Assembly: GCA_964538395.1 (NCBI GenBank) | Contig: CAZIFT010000001.1 | Coordinates: 23,386 to 87,385 of the forward strand | DNA: 64,000 nt | DNA from: Cryptobacteroides sp964538395 | Lineage (GTDB): Bacteria; Bacteroidota; Bacteroidia; Bacteroidales; UBA932 | Reading direction: 5' to 3' | In this document: piece by piece, positions 8,442 to 16,260 of the stretch | Numbering within the stretch: the stretch's first letter is position 1 | How the letters are laid out: every line of letters begins with the position of its first letter | The notes under the pieces: generated by a model | What the model was told of the DNA's origin: nothing | The model's database searches: none | The model's input: the letters and a program-made list of their open reading frames with translations, nothing else | Translations under genes and position numbers: made by a program

Positions 8442-9641
8442 CTAGCGTATTTCGTCGGGATGTGCGAGATAGTAGGCGCGCAGCGGGGTGCTCAGCACTT
8501 TGATGAAGCCCTTGGCGTCCTCCGAGGTCCATCCCTTGGCGCCTTCGCCATATTCTCCGAGCTTGTTCTTCACGAGGTCGTCGGGAGTGTCCACTCCCAC
8601 GGTGGAGAAGCTCAGCGGGCGGAGCTCCAGGGTGACCGTGCCGTTGACATTCCTCTGGCTGCTGGTCAGCATGGCCTCGATGTCGGGCATCACAGGCTCC
8701 AGATACTGGCTCTCGTGGAGGAACATTCCATACCAGTTGGCCACCTGCTCCTTCCAGTACTGCTGCCATTTGCTGAGGGTGAATTTCTCGAGGAACTTGT
8801 GGGCTCCGATGATGAGCATGGGGGCGGCGGCCTCGAAGCCGACGCGGCCCTTTATGCCTATGATGGTGTCGCCCACATGCATGTCACGGCCGATTCCATA
8901 GGCCGAACCGATCTTCTCGACCTCCTTGATGGCCTCGATGTGATCGTCATATTTCTTGCCGTTCACGGCCGTGAGCTCGCCCTTCTCGAAGGTGAGGCTC
9001 AGGATTTCGCTGCCGGTCTTGGTCACCTGCTTGAGATAGGCGCTCTCGGGAAGGCCCTGCTTGGAGTCGAGGATCTCGCCTCCGCAGATGGATGTTCCCC
9101 AGATGCCCACGTTGTAGGAATATTTCAGGCGGGTGAAGTCGGCCTTGAAGCCGTGGGCGTTCAGGTAATCGACTTCCTCCTTGCGGCTGAGGTTGTTGTC
9201 GCGGGTGAGGGTGATTATCTCCATGCCCGGGCACATCACGAGGAAGGTCATGTCGAAGCGCACCTGGTCGTTGCCGGCTCCGGTGCTGCCGTGGGCTATT
9301 GCGTCGGCGCCGATCTCCTTGGCATAGCGGGCTATGGCCATGCCCTGGAAAATGCGCTCGGAAGACACCGAGATGGGGTAGGTGCCGTTGCGGAGCACGT
9401 TTCCGAAGATCATGTATTTCAGGCTCTTCTCATAGTACTCCTTGGTGACGTCCAGGGTCACATATCTGGTGGCACCGAGCTTATAGGCATTCTCTTCGTT
9501 GGCCTTGAGCTGGGCGGCGCTGAATCCGCCGGTGTCGGCGCATGCCGCATAGACCTCATATCCCATTTCCTTGGCGAGATACATCACCGTATAGGATGTG
9601 TCAAGCCCGCCGCTGAAAGCGACCACAACTTTCTTTTTCAT
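8442..9641 (-). CDS. argG: Argininosuccinate synthase
   Basis: ATP-dependent condensation of citrulline and aspartate. 399 residues from the chosen ATG. ATP-pyrophosphatase P-loop AFSGGLDTS (8-16), then HGSTGAGNDQVRFD, the citrulline/aspartate-binding stretch. Three starts are possible: TTG at 9656, ATG at 9650 and ATG at 9641. I chose 9641 because it gives the usual MKKKVVVAFSGG N-terminus and lies one base after the upstream GNAT stop. The other two overlap that gene. Separated from argC by 4 bases. Confidence 0.95.
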   Translation of the reverse strand: MKKKVVVAFSGGLDTSYTVMYLAKEMGYEVYAACADTGGFSAAQLKANEENAYKLGATRYVTLDVTKEYYEKSLKYMIFGNVLRNGTYPISVSSERIFQGMAIARYAKEIGADAIAHGSTGAGNDQVRFDMTFLVMCPGMEIITLTRDNNLSRKEEVDYLNAHGFKADFTRLKYSYNVGIWGTSICGGEILDSKQGLPESAYLKQVTKTGSEILSLTFEKGELTAVNGKKYDDHIEAIKEVEKIGSAYGIGRDMHVGDTIIGIKGRVGFEAAAPMLIIGAHKFLEKFTLSKWQQYWKEQVANWYGMFLHESQYLEPVMPDIEAMLTSSQRNVNGTVTLELRPLSFSTVGVDTPDDLVKNKLGEYGEGAKGWTSEDAKGFIKVLSTPLRAYYLAHPDEIR

Positions 9642-9642
9642 G

Positions 9643-10251
9643 CTATTCATTGTCAAGTTTCATATCAATTTTTCTGATCCGCTCCAGGTCCTTGTCGGAA
9701 ATCTTTGCGGGGAGATGCTCCTGCGGATCGAAGAGCATGCCGGTGCAGATGCAGTATTTGCCGCCCGTCCTCTTGAGCACGTCCACGTTCACGCAGCCCT
9801 CGCAGCCTTTCCAGAACGTCTCGTCGGTCGTCAGCTCCGAGAAGGGGACCGGCTTGTAGCCCAGCTGGGTGTTCATGGCCATGACGGCGGCGCCGCTGGT
9901 GAGGCTGAATATCTTCGCATGGGGCCAGCGCAGCCTGGCCAGGGTGAAGGTCATGTCCTTGATTCTCTTGGCTATGCCTCTTCCGCGGAAGTCGGGGTGG
10001 ACGATGAGTCCCGAGGTGGTGACATAGAGCTTGTGCTCCCATGTCTCGATGTAGCTGAATCCCGCGAACCTTTCCCCGCAGAGGGCTATCACGGCCTTGG
10101 CCTCCATAATCTTGCGGACCATATATTCCGGATTCCTCTTCGCGATGCCGGTGCCTCTGACTTTGGCGGCGCTGGCTATGGTCTCCAGAATTTCATCTAC
10201 ATATTTGAGGTGCTGTTCTCCGGCAACCTCCACAGTAATGTCGTTGCTCAT
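9643..10251 (-). CDS. GNAT-family N-acyltransferase, probable first enzyme of the arginine pathway
   Basis: 202-residue GNAT protein with the acyl-CoA pyrophosphate loop HPDFRGRGIAKRI (85-97; R/QxxGxG/A pattern at RGRGIA). It sits between argR and argG with gaps of 1 base each way. No classical argA (kinase-fused) or argJ gene is present, so this protein is the best candidate to make N-acetyl- or N-succinyl-glutamate. A C-terminal extension carries four cysteines (150, 153, 167, 169: CxxC and CxC) that could bind a metal, unusual for a GNAT enzyme. Acyl donor and substrate are inferred from context only. Confidence 0.8.
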   Translation of the reverse strand: MSNDITVEVAGEQHLKYVDEILETIASAAKVRGTGIAKRNPEYMVRKIMEAKAVIALCGERFAGFSYIETWEHKLYVTTSGLIVHPDFRGRGIAKRIKDMTFTLARLRWPHAKIFSLTSGAAVMAMNTQLGYKPVPFSELTTDETFWKGCEGCVNVDVLKRTGGKYCICTGMLFDPQEHLPAKISDKDLERIRKIDMKLDNE

Positions 10252-10252
10252 A

Positions 10253-10681
10253 CTATAATTCTAACACTTTTTTCGCGCGCTCGGGGGTCACGCCCTGGCG
10301 CAGCAGGACAAAGATGGTGTCGTCGCCGGCGAGGGTTCCGACCACTTCGTCCAGATTCTTCGAGTCCAGCAGGACCGCGAGCATGCTGGCATGCCCCGGC
10401 AGAGTCTTCACCACGGCCATGTTGCCGCTCACCTCTATGCCCTTCACGCAGGCTTCCACCCGGCTCTTCTCGAAGGTGCTCACGGGAATGGTGTAGTAGG
10501 AGCTGCTCTCCACCTTGTGCTTCACTATCCCGATCGTCTGAAGGTCTCTGGAAAGGGTGGCCTGGGAGATGTCGATTCCCTGTTTCAGGAGAACCTCCCT
10601 GAGCCCTTCCTGGGAATTGATCTTGTTTTTCAGAATCGCGTCCTTGATGGCGTCAAATCTCTGTTTCTTGCTGAGTCTCAT
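10253..10681 (-). CDS. argR: Arginine repressor
   Basis: 142 residues. N-terminal winged helix with the recognition motif SQATLSRDL (39-47) and a C-terminal arginine-binding oligomerisation domain ending in GTLAGDDTI (115-123), both typical of ArgR/AhrC. Start chosen at the ATG giving MRLSKKQRFD; an upstream TTG frame would add 25 residues running through the promoter. First gene of the arginine operon, so it is likely self-controlled. A TATATTTG -7 box lies 46 bases upstream, and a 12-bp palindrome lies just beyond it. Confidence 0.93.
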   Translation of the reverse strand: MRLSKKQRFDAIKDAILKNKINSQEGLREVLLKQGIDISQATLSRDLQTIGIVKHKVESSSYYTIPVSTFEKSRVEACVKGIEVSGNMAVVKTLPGHASMLAVLLDSKNLDEVVGTLAGDDTIFVLLRQGVTPERAKKVLEL

Positions 10682-10726
10682 GTGATATACTCTGTTTTCC
10701 GCAGTCCCGCAGGGAACTTCGGGACG

Positions 10727-10756
10727 CAAATATACGCACCATTTTGAATAAAACAA
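10727..10756 (-). promoter_or_regulatory. Promoter of the arginine operon
   Basis: Read on the minus strand: TTG (10756-10754), 19 bases, then TATATTTG (10734-10727). This fits the Bacteroidota sigma pattern TTTG / N19-21 / TAnnTTTG. It lies about 46 bases upstream of the argR ATG. Confidence 0.7.
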
Positions 10757-10772
10757 TGCGTATATGCGGAAA

Positions 10773-10784
10773 TTATTCGAATAA
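10773..10784. promoter_or_regulatory. Perfect 12-bp palindrome upstream of argR, candidate ArgR operator
   Basis: TTATTCGAATAA is its own reverse complement and lies about 17 bases upstream of the -33 element; ATCGAATATTA follows close by on the plus strand. It resembles the AT-rich TGAAT/ATTCA half-sites of ARG boxes only loosely. Assignment is by position and symmetry. Confidence 0.4.
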
Positions 10785-10792
10785 ATCGAATA

Positions 10793-11548
10793 TTATGCAA
10801 GTATGTCTTCGAGCTCCGACCAGGGCACCATCACTTCTATGGCTCCGAGATAGTAGGGTCCTATCTCATAGGCCACATATATATAATACAGACCCTCCGG
10901 CGAGACGCGGAAGTTGCCGTTGGCCTCGATGTCCTTCACGAAGAGACTCTCATAGGACTCCTCGTCCGGGAGAGCTTCGCGCAGATGGCTGGTGAGCAGG
11001 GTGTTGAGCTTTGCCTCATAGCCTTCCTTGAAGAGGTCCTTCTCGGTGACCAGATTGCCGTCGGTCACGTTCAGGTTCATATAATATATGTCATTGTCGC
11101 CGTGAGGGCCGCCGGATTCGGTGTAGGTCTTCAGCGTGTAGGTGGCTATGTCCTTGTAGCGGTCGGAGAAGAATCCGCGGAGCTCGTCCACCCAGGCCAG
11201 CTGGTCGGCGGCGTCTTCGCCCATCTCCTCATAGAGCTCGGCATTGGTCTCGCGGTAGTTGGCCACCGTGGTCTGGATATATGCGTCCACGGCTTTGGCT
11301 ATGTCGGTGTCTTCGGAATCCATGCCCTTGCCGATTATGAGCCTGGTCATATGGTCCAGAGCCTCCTTGGTGGTTCCTCCCACGGGATATTCCAGACTTA
11401 CCGAGACCCTTATCGAGTCCAGAGCCCCTTCGGCCACGGCCTCCGTGGCCTCGGCCTCATAGAAATCTGTCTTAAGCTCCGTCCCGCCGTTGCATCCGGC
11501 GAGAAGCAGCGCGGCGACGGCCGCATAGACAATGCTTTTTCTTTTCAT
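10793..11548 (-). CDS. DUF3298/RsiV-like lipoprotein
   Basis: 251 residues. N-terminal MKRKSIVYAAVAALLLAGC is a lipoprotein signal with the lipidation Cys at 19, so the mature protein is membrane-anchored. The body matches the two-part DUF4163/DUF3298 (RsiV C-terminal-like) pattern: the middle has TESGGPHGDND and the end has the YEIGPYYLGAIEVMVPWSEL-type closing segment. In RsiV this fold binds lysozyme, but no sigma factor is adjacent here, so function is unknown. Monocistronic by spacing; it ends before the arginine promoter region. Confidence 0.75.
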   Translation of the reverse strand: MKRKSIVYAAVAALLLAGCNGGTELKTDFYEAEATEAVAEGALDSIRVSVSLEYPVGGTTKEALDHMTRLIIGKGMDSEDTDIAKAVDAYIQTTVANYRETNAELYEEMGEDAADQLAWVDELRGFFSDRYKDIATYTLKTYTESGGPHGDNDIYYMNLNVTDGNLVTEKDLFKEGYEAKLNTLLTSHLREALPDEESYESLFVKDIEANGNFRVSPEGLYYIYVAYEIGPYYLGAIEVMVPWSELEDILA

Positions 11549-11583
11549 CTGATTTGGTCAGTTTCGACCTTTTATTCATTTAT

Positions 11584-11608
11584 CCGTCCGGATTATTCAT
11601 CCGGACGG
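11584..11608. terminator. Hairpin after the S9 peptidase gene
   Basis: Perfect inverted repeat: CCGTCCGGAT (11584-11593), 5-base loop, ATCCGGACGG (11599-11608). Five bases beyond the stop of the S9 peptidase (minus strand). The bases after it on the minus strand are A-rich rather than a clean T run, so strength is uncertain. Confidence 0.65.
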
Positions 11609-11612
11609 TTTC

Positions 11613-14084
11613 TCAGTCGTTATTCAGTTCTTTTATATCCACTTCGCCCCGCTTGCTGTCTCCCATCAGCCATTCGCTGTAGAAGTCGGCCATTCTCCAG
11701 AAGAAATAGTCGTCCATGTCGCCGTAGGAGTGCCTCTGTCCGGGCAGGAACATGACGTCGAATCTCTTGTTGGCCTTTATCAGGGCGTCAATCACTCTGA
11801 TGGTGTTGGCCGGATGGACGTTGTTGTCGATGTCGCCGGTCCAGAGCATCAGGTGGCCCTTGAGGTTCTTTGCGAGCTCGGGGTTGGTGTCTATGCTATA
11901 GACGAAGGTGGTGTCGCCCTTATCGACTTTCTCCAGGATTCCGTGATGCTGCTCGCTCCACCAGCGGTTGTAGATGCTGTTGTCGTGGTTGCCGGAGCAG
12001 GACACTGCGGCCTTGAAGAAGTCGGGATAGGTGAGTATGGCCGCGGTGGACATGAATCCGCCGCCGGAGTGTCCGTGGATGCCGACTCTCTCGCCGTCGA
12101 TGTACGGGTGCTGTGCGATGAGCTGCTGGAGAGCATATTTCTGATCCTCAAGACCATAGTCGCGCAGATTGCCGTAGCCGTAGTTGTGGTACCATTTCGA
12201 GCGGTTGGGGTGTCCGCCCCTGTTGCCGACGGTCACCACTATGAAGCCCAGCTGCGCGAGCCTGTCGGTGCGGCAGAAGCCATAGCTCCAGGATATGTTG
12301 ACGGCCTCCACCTGGGGACCGGGATAGACATAGTCACAGATCGGATAGACCTTGGTGGAGTCGAAGTCGAAGGGCTTGTACATGACGCCGTAGAGGTCAG
12401 TGATTCCGTCGGCGGCCTTCACCTTGAAGCGCTCGGGGAACTTGTATCCGGCCTGGAAGAGCAGCGAGAGGTCGGCCTCTTCGAGGTCCAGGGCCTTCTT
12501 GCCGGTGGCGGCGTTGTAGAGGGCGACGGCGGGCTTGGCGTCAACTCTGGAATAGTTGGCCACGAACCAGCGTCCCTTGTCGTCGGAGGTGGAGAGCACG
12601 TCCATGTCGTCCATGTCCAGCTTCACCATCGCGCCTCCCGCGAGCGGGACCTTGTAGGTGTGCATCTGGTAGGGGTTCTCGCCCTTCTGCACTCCGCAGG
12701 CGCTGAACAGCACATATCCGGCGGCCTCGTTCACTGCCAGCACGTCCTCCACATGGAACGCGCCCTCGGTGAGGTTGCGGACCAGGGTGCCGTCTGCATT
12801 ATAAAGATAGAGGTTGGCCCAGCCGTTTCTCTCGGACCAGTGGATGAACTGCTTTCCGTCCTTGATGAAGACGGGGTTGCGAGTCTCCACATAGGTATTC
12901 ATCCTTTCGCGGACCACCACATGGGTGGAGTCTCCGTCCACGGGGACATAGCACAGGTCCATGCGCTTGAGGTCGCGGCTGAGTCTCTGGAGATAGAATC
13001 CCTTCTCGTCGCCGAGCCAGCTGGAGGTGTAATAGTCCTTATAGCTGTCGGCCGCGGTCGGTTTGGCCTCCAGCACGCTGAGGTCCTGGTCCTTGAAGGC
13101 GTGGCTCTTTATCTCCCTGCGGGTGCCGTCCGGCATGGAGAAGAGATAGAGGGTCTCCTGGGGTCCGGGCTCGCCGGGCATCTGATACTTATAGGTCTCG
13201 AGGGTGGGGCGCGGCATGCTCAGGGAGTTGATCACCCAGAGCTCGCTTATGGGCCTCATGTCCCATCTTATGGCCGCGAAATGTTTCGAATCGGGCGACC
13301 ATGTGACATAGTAGGGGGCGATTCTCTTGGTGGAGTCGGTCTCGGTGCGGCCGTTATAGCTGTCCTGGCCATAGCCGAAGCCGGGGATGCCGTCGAATGT
13401 GAGCTGGCGCTCGACGACGGTGCTGTCCTTCTCGTCCTCGACAATCTTGCGCATGGAGGTGGAGTCCATGCAGAAGAGGTTTTCGTTCTTCACATAGATT
13501 CCGGTGGTCCCGTCCGGGGACACATAGGCCCAGGAAGGATATTTGGACTTCTCTTCCTCCTCGGTCTCGCTCAGCTTTTTGCCGGCGATGTCATAGACGA
13601 AGTGGAAGACCTTCTTCACGGTCTTGGTGCTGTCGTCCTTGTCCGGGATGTCAGCGGTGCTGCGGATGTCGAAGGTGAAGACCTTGTCGTCCTTGAGGCG
13701 GAGGTTGCTGATGGGGATATGCCTGGCCTCAAAGGGGTCCTTGACCTTTTCGGTGAGCTCCATGGCCAGCTTTTCCATGTCGAAGACCTCGGTCTTGCGG
13801 GCTGTGGCGGGGTCCACTATATAATATCTCGTCCCTTCCGAAGTCTCCCAGCTGTACCAGAACTTGTCTCCGCTCTTGAACCAGTTCGGCGTCATCTTGG
13901 TGGAGAAGACCATCTTCCAGGTCATCTTCGTGGAGAACCTCGCCGCCTGGGCATAGTCAGGCGTCGTCACATAATTTTCACGGTCCCGGGACGGAGCGTC
14001 CTTTTGCGGGGGTGTCGCGGACGCGCCGCAGACCATCGAGCCGGCGCAGAGCGCGGCGATCAGAGAGAGAGTCTTTTTCATCAT
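11613..14084 (-). CDS. S9 family prolyl peptidase, dipeptidyl-peptidase IV-like
   Basis: 823 residues from the ATG chosen. Signal peptide MMKKTLSLIAALCAGSMVCGASA, so exported to the periplasm. An N-terminal beta-propeller (DPP-IV N domain) is followed by an alpha/beta hydrolase with the nucleophile in GHSGGGF (Ser about 673), the acid in TGDIDNN (Asp about 751-753) and the histidine in GQRHSYG (about 785). Family members remove Xaa-Pro or Xaa-Ala dipeptides in peptide scavenging. Start chosen because an AAAGGAGG box (14086-14093) lies just upstream, rare in this phylum, and because it begins the signal peptide. An upstream ATG at 14126 would add 14 polar residues. Confidence 0.92.
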   Translation of the reverse strand: MMKKTLSLIAALCAGSMVCGASATPPQKDAPSRDRENYVTTPDYAQAARFSTKMTWKMVFSTKMTPNWFKSGDKFWYSWETSEGTRYYIVDPATARKTEVFDMEKLAMELTEKVKDPFEARHIPISNLRLKDDKVFTFDIRSTADIPDKDDSTKTVKKVFHFVYDIAGKKLSETEEEEKSKYPSWAYVSPDGTTGIYVKNENLFCMDSTSMRKIVEDEKDSTVVERQLTFDGIPGFGYGQDSYNGRTETDSTKRIAPYYVTWSPDSKHFAAIRWDMRPISELWVINSLSMPRPTLETYKYQMPGEPGPQETLYLFSMPDGTRREIKSHAFKDQDLSVLEAKPTAADSYKDYYTSSWLGDEKGFYLQRLSRDLKRMDLCYVPVDGDSTHVVVRERMNTYVETRNPVFIKDGKQFIHWSERNGWANLYLYNADGTLVRNLTEGAFHVEDVLAVNEAAGYVLFSACGVQKGENPYQMHTYKVPLAGGAMVKLDMDDMDVLSTSDDKGRWFVANYSRVDAKPAVALYNAATGKKALDLEEADLSLLFQAGYKFPERFKVKAADGITDLYGVMYKPFDFDSTKVYPICDYVYPGPQVEAVNISWSYGFCRTDRLAQLGFIVVTVGNRGGHPNRSKWYHNYGYGNLRDYGLEDQKYALQQLIAQHPYIDGERVGIHGHSGGGFMSTAAILTYPDFFKAAVSCSGNHDNSIYNRWWSEQHHGILEKVDKGDTTFVYSIDTNPELAKNLKGHLMLWTGDIDNNVHPANTIRVIDALIKANKRFDVMFLPGQRHSYGDMDDYFFWRMADFYSEWLMGDSKRGEVDIKELNND

Positions 14085-14182
14085 GCCTCCTTTGGTGTCA
14101 GTATTTTTCTTTTGGTTGTCCCGCATATGCGGAACGGGAGCCGTTCAGACCCGGCTTTTGCGGATCTGCGGCTCTCCGATTA

Positions 14183-14190
14183 CAAATATA
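14183..14190 (-). promoter_or_regulatory. -7 box for the S9 peptidase gene
   Basis: TATATTTG on the minus strand, about 100 bases upstream of the start. No clear -33 partner. The intervening leader holds GAGCCG/CGGCTC arms and the palindrome CCGCATATGCGG (14121-14132). Confidence 0.5.
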
Positions 14191-14224
14191 AGAAGTTGTT
14201 TTGAAATGGCTCCGGAATTCGGGG

Positions 14225-15145
14225 CTAATGTCCGCGGTGATATTCCGTGAGCCCGTCCATGGGCGACTTCAGGATTCTGCCGCAGCGCAGCCCGTATTCC
14301 GCGGCCTTTTTCTCCAGAAGCTCACGGCACACGCAGGCCACCGAGCCGGTGAAGTTCACGACGGGGGCGTCGGCAAAGTCTTCCGCGCGGGCGCTTCCGC
14401 ATGCGATTTCGCCTATGCGCGAAAGCTCCGGATACAGGCCCAGGACATTGACGAAGAAGGCGTCGAACGCACCGGAGGCGAGGTCCAGGCAATAGGGGAT
14501 GTCGGCCATATGGTCAGTGACATAGCGGCACAGCCCGGCGCAGAACACGTTCGGCTTGGGGCTGGAGTAGAGCGCGGCGACGGTCTGAGCCGTGTCCATG
14601 CCGCCGAGCAGCGCGGCCACTCCCTGCCTCACCTCTTCCGGCGCCGTCCCCCTCAGGCAGTCCCTCAGCAGCAGGCGGCCTATGTATCCGGCTCCGCCCT
14701 CGTCGCCGAGCAGGAAGCCCAGCGAGGGGACGCATGAGACTATGTTCTTCCCGTCATAGCTGCAGGAGTTCATCCCGGTGCCGAGAATGGCGGCGAATCC
14801 GGCTTCGTCTCCCAGAAGGGCGCGGGCACAGCCCAGCATGTCCGACTCGGCCTCCAGCTCCGCCGAAGGGAACACCGTCCCCAGGGCCGCCAGCATCCTG
14901 TCCCTCGCCGGTCCCTTGACCCCGGCGCCATAGAAATGCACCTCCCCGACGCTTTCGGGAGCCATTCCGGCGGGCATGGCCAGACGGAGCGTCTCGGTCA
15001 GGGCGGGGGTGTCCGCATACATCGGGTTGCAGCCTCCGCTCCGGAATACGTTTATGGCTCTGCGCCCGGGGGCGCCGTCCAGCAGGGTCCAGTCCGTCTT
15101 GGTGGACCCGGAATCGGCGATCAGGATCATGTTCTGTGTCATCAT
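14225..15145 (-). CDS. BadF/BadG-type ATPase, N-acetylglucosamine-kinase-like
   Basis: 306 residues, ASKHA (hexokinase/actin) fold. N-terminal phosphate-1 loop ADSGSTKTDW, a second loop AILGTGMNSC (about 139-148) and LLGDEGGAGYIG (about 165-176), the pattern of GlcNAc kinases and the BadF/BadG/BcrA/BcrD family. The likely role is phosphorylation of an amino sugar from peptidoglycan or host glycans; the true substrate cannot be read. Alternative ATG at 15130 would remove five residues. Stands alone, divergent from rpsL. Confidence 0.8.
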   Translation of the reverse strand: MMTQNMILIADSGSTKTDWTLLDGAPGRRAINVFRSGGCNPMYADTPALTETLRLAMPAGMAPESVGEVHFYGAGVKGPARDRMLAALGTVFPSAELEAESDMLGCARALLGDEAGFAAILGTGMNSCSYDGKNIVSCVPSLGFLLGDEGGAGYIGRLLLRDCLRGTAPEEVRQGVAALLGGMDTAQTVAALYSSPKPNVFCAGLCRYVTDHMADIPYCLDLASGAFDAFFVNVLGLYPELSRIGEIACGSARAEDFADAPVVNFTGSVACVCRELLEKKAAEYGLRCGRILKSPMDGLTEYHRGH

Positions 15146-15194
15146 GGCCGCAAGTAACTAAAAAATCCTGACATATGGCGCCGCGACCCGCACT

Positions 15195-15225
15195 CCGGAT
15201 TGGCCTCCGGAGCCTCGGAATCCGG
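15195..15225. other. Long hairpin in the kinase/rpsL divergent intergenic region
   Basis: CCGGATTGGC (15195-15204) can pair with GCC plus AATCCGG (15212-15225) with a four-base bulge. It lies upstream of both neighbouring genes. Role unknown. Confidence 0.4.
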
Positions 15226-15280
15226 CGGGAACGGGCTGAAAAAGAGCCGGTTCGGAGTTTTTAAATTTTTAGTAAAGAAA

Positions 15281-15310
15281 TTGATATTTTGAATTTTATG
15301 AGTATATTTG
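15281..15310 (+). promoter_or_regulatory. Promoter of the str operon (rpsL)
   Basis: TTG (15281-15283), 19 bases, TATATTTG (15303-15310). About 50 bases upstream of the rpsL ATG. The leader contains a small CCCC/GGGG hairpin (15315-15332). Confidence 0.75.
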
Positions 15311-15361
15311 CAGTCCCCAAAATTATGATGGGGAACATAAATAATAGATTTCCAATCATTT

Positions 15362-15745
15362 ATGCCAACAATTCAACAATTAGTCCGCAAAGGACGCGAG
15401 ACTTCCGCTTGCTCAAGCAAGTCCCGCGCACTGGATGCGTGCCCTCAGAAGAGGGGTGTGTGCGTACGTGTGTATACCACTACACCTAAGAAACCTAACT
15501 CTGCAATGCGTAAGGTTGCCCGTGTACGTCTCACCAACTCCAAAGAGGTCAACGCCTACATTCCGGGTGAAGGACACAACCTCCAGGAGCACTCCATCGT
15601 GCTTGTCCGCGGAGGCCGTGTGAAGGACCTCCCCGGTGTGCGTTACCACATCCTTAGAGGAGCTTTGGATACGGCAGGTGTGGAAGGAAGGACGCAGTCG
15701 CGTTCTCTCTACGGCGCCAAGAGACCAAAGAAATCTAAGAAGTAA
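15362..15745 (+). CDS. rpsL: 30S ribosomal protein S12
   Basis: 127 residues beginning MPTIQQLVRKGRE, full length. Decoding-centre protein; TTTPKKPNSA and RVKDLPGVRYH are intact, and the lysines whose changes give streptomycin resistance (E. coli Lys43 and Lys88) are the wild-type ones. First gene of the str cluster; rpsG follows 23 bases on. Confidence 0.98.
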   Translation: MPTIQQLVRKGRETSACSSKSRALDACPQKRGVCVRVYTTTPKKPNSAMRKVARVRLTNSKEVNAYIPGEGHNLQEHSIVLVRGGRVKDLPGVRYHILRGALDTAGVEGRTQSRSLYGAKRPKKSKK

Positions 15746-15768
15746 TCACCTTTAATTTTTTTCTTACA

Positions 15769-16245
15769 ATGAGAAAATCGAAGCCTAGAAAGAGGATTCT
15801 ACTTCCTGATCCCAAGTTCCACGACGTGAACGTTACACGTTTCGTGAACAATCTTATGTTGCAGGGAAAGAAGAGTATCGCGTATTCTATTTTTTACGAT
15901 GCCATTGACATGGTAGGCGAGAAGATGAAGGATTCTGACAAGGCTCCTCTAGATATTTGGAGGAAGGCTCTTGAGAACGTGACCCCTCAGGTCGAGGTCA
16001 AGTCACGCCGTATCGGAGGAGCCAACTTCCAGGTGCCTACAGAGTTGAGACCGGAAAGGAAAGTGTCGGTGTCCATGAAGAATATGGTGCTCTTCGCCCG
16101 CAAGCGTTCCGGCCACTCGATGGCAGAAAAACTCGCCGCAGAGATCGTTGCGGCATACAACAATGAGGGTGGTGCATACAAGAGAAAAGAGGATATGCAC
16201 AAAATGGCGGAGGCCAACAAGGCATTCGCTCACTTCCGCTTCTAA
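15769..16245 (+). CDS. rpsG: 30S ribosomal protein S7
   Basis: 158 residues beginning MRKSKPRKRILLPDPKF, the usual Bacteroidota form. Primary 16S rRNA binder that nucleates the 30S head. Lies between rpsL and fusA (15 bases to fusA). Confidence 0.98.
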   Translation: MRKSKPRKRILLPDPKFHDVNVTRFVNNLMLQGKKSIAYSIFYDAIDMVGEKMKDSDKAPLDIWRKALENVTPQVEVKSRRIGGANFQVPTELRPERKVSVSMKNMVLFARKRSGHSMAEKLAAEIVAAYNNEGGAYKRKEDMHKMAEANKAFAHFRF

Positions 16246-16260
16246 TGGAGAGTTTGTCAG

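Noticed and set aside
10682..10756. Longer argR protein starting at a TTG
   Set aside because: The added 25 codons run through the TATATTTG promoter box and do not resemble the ArgR N-terminus.
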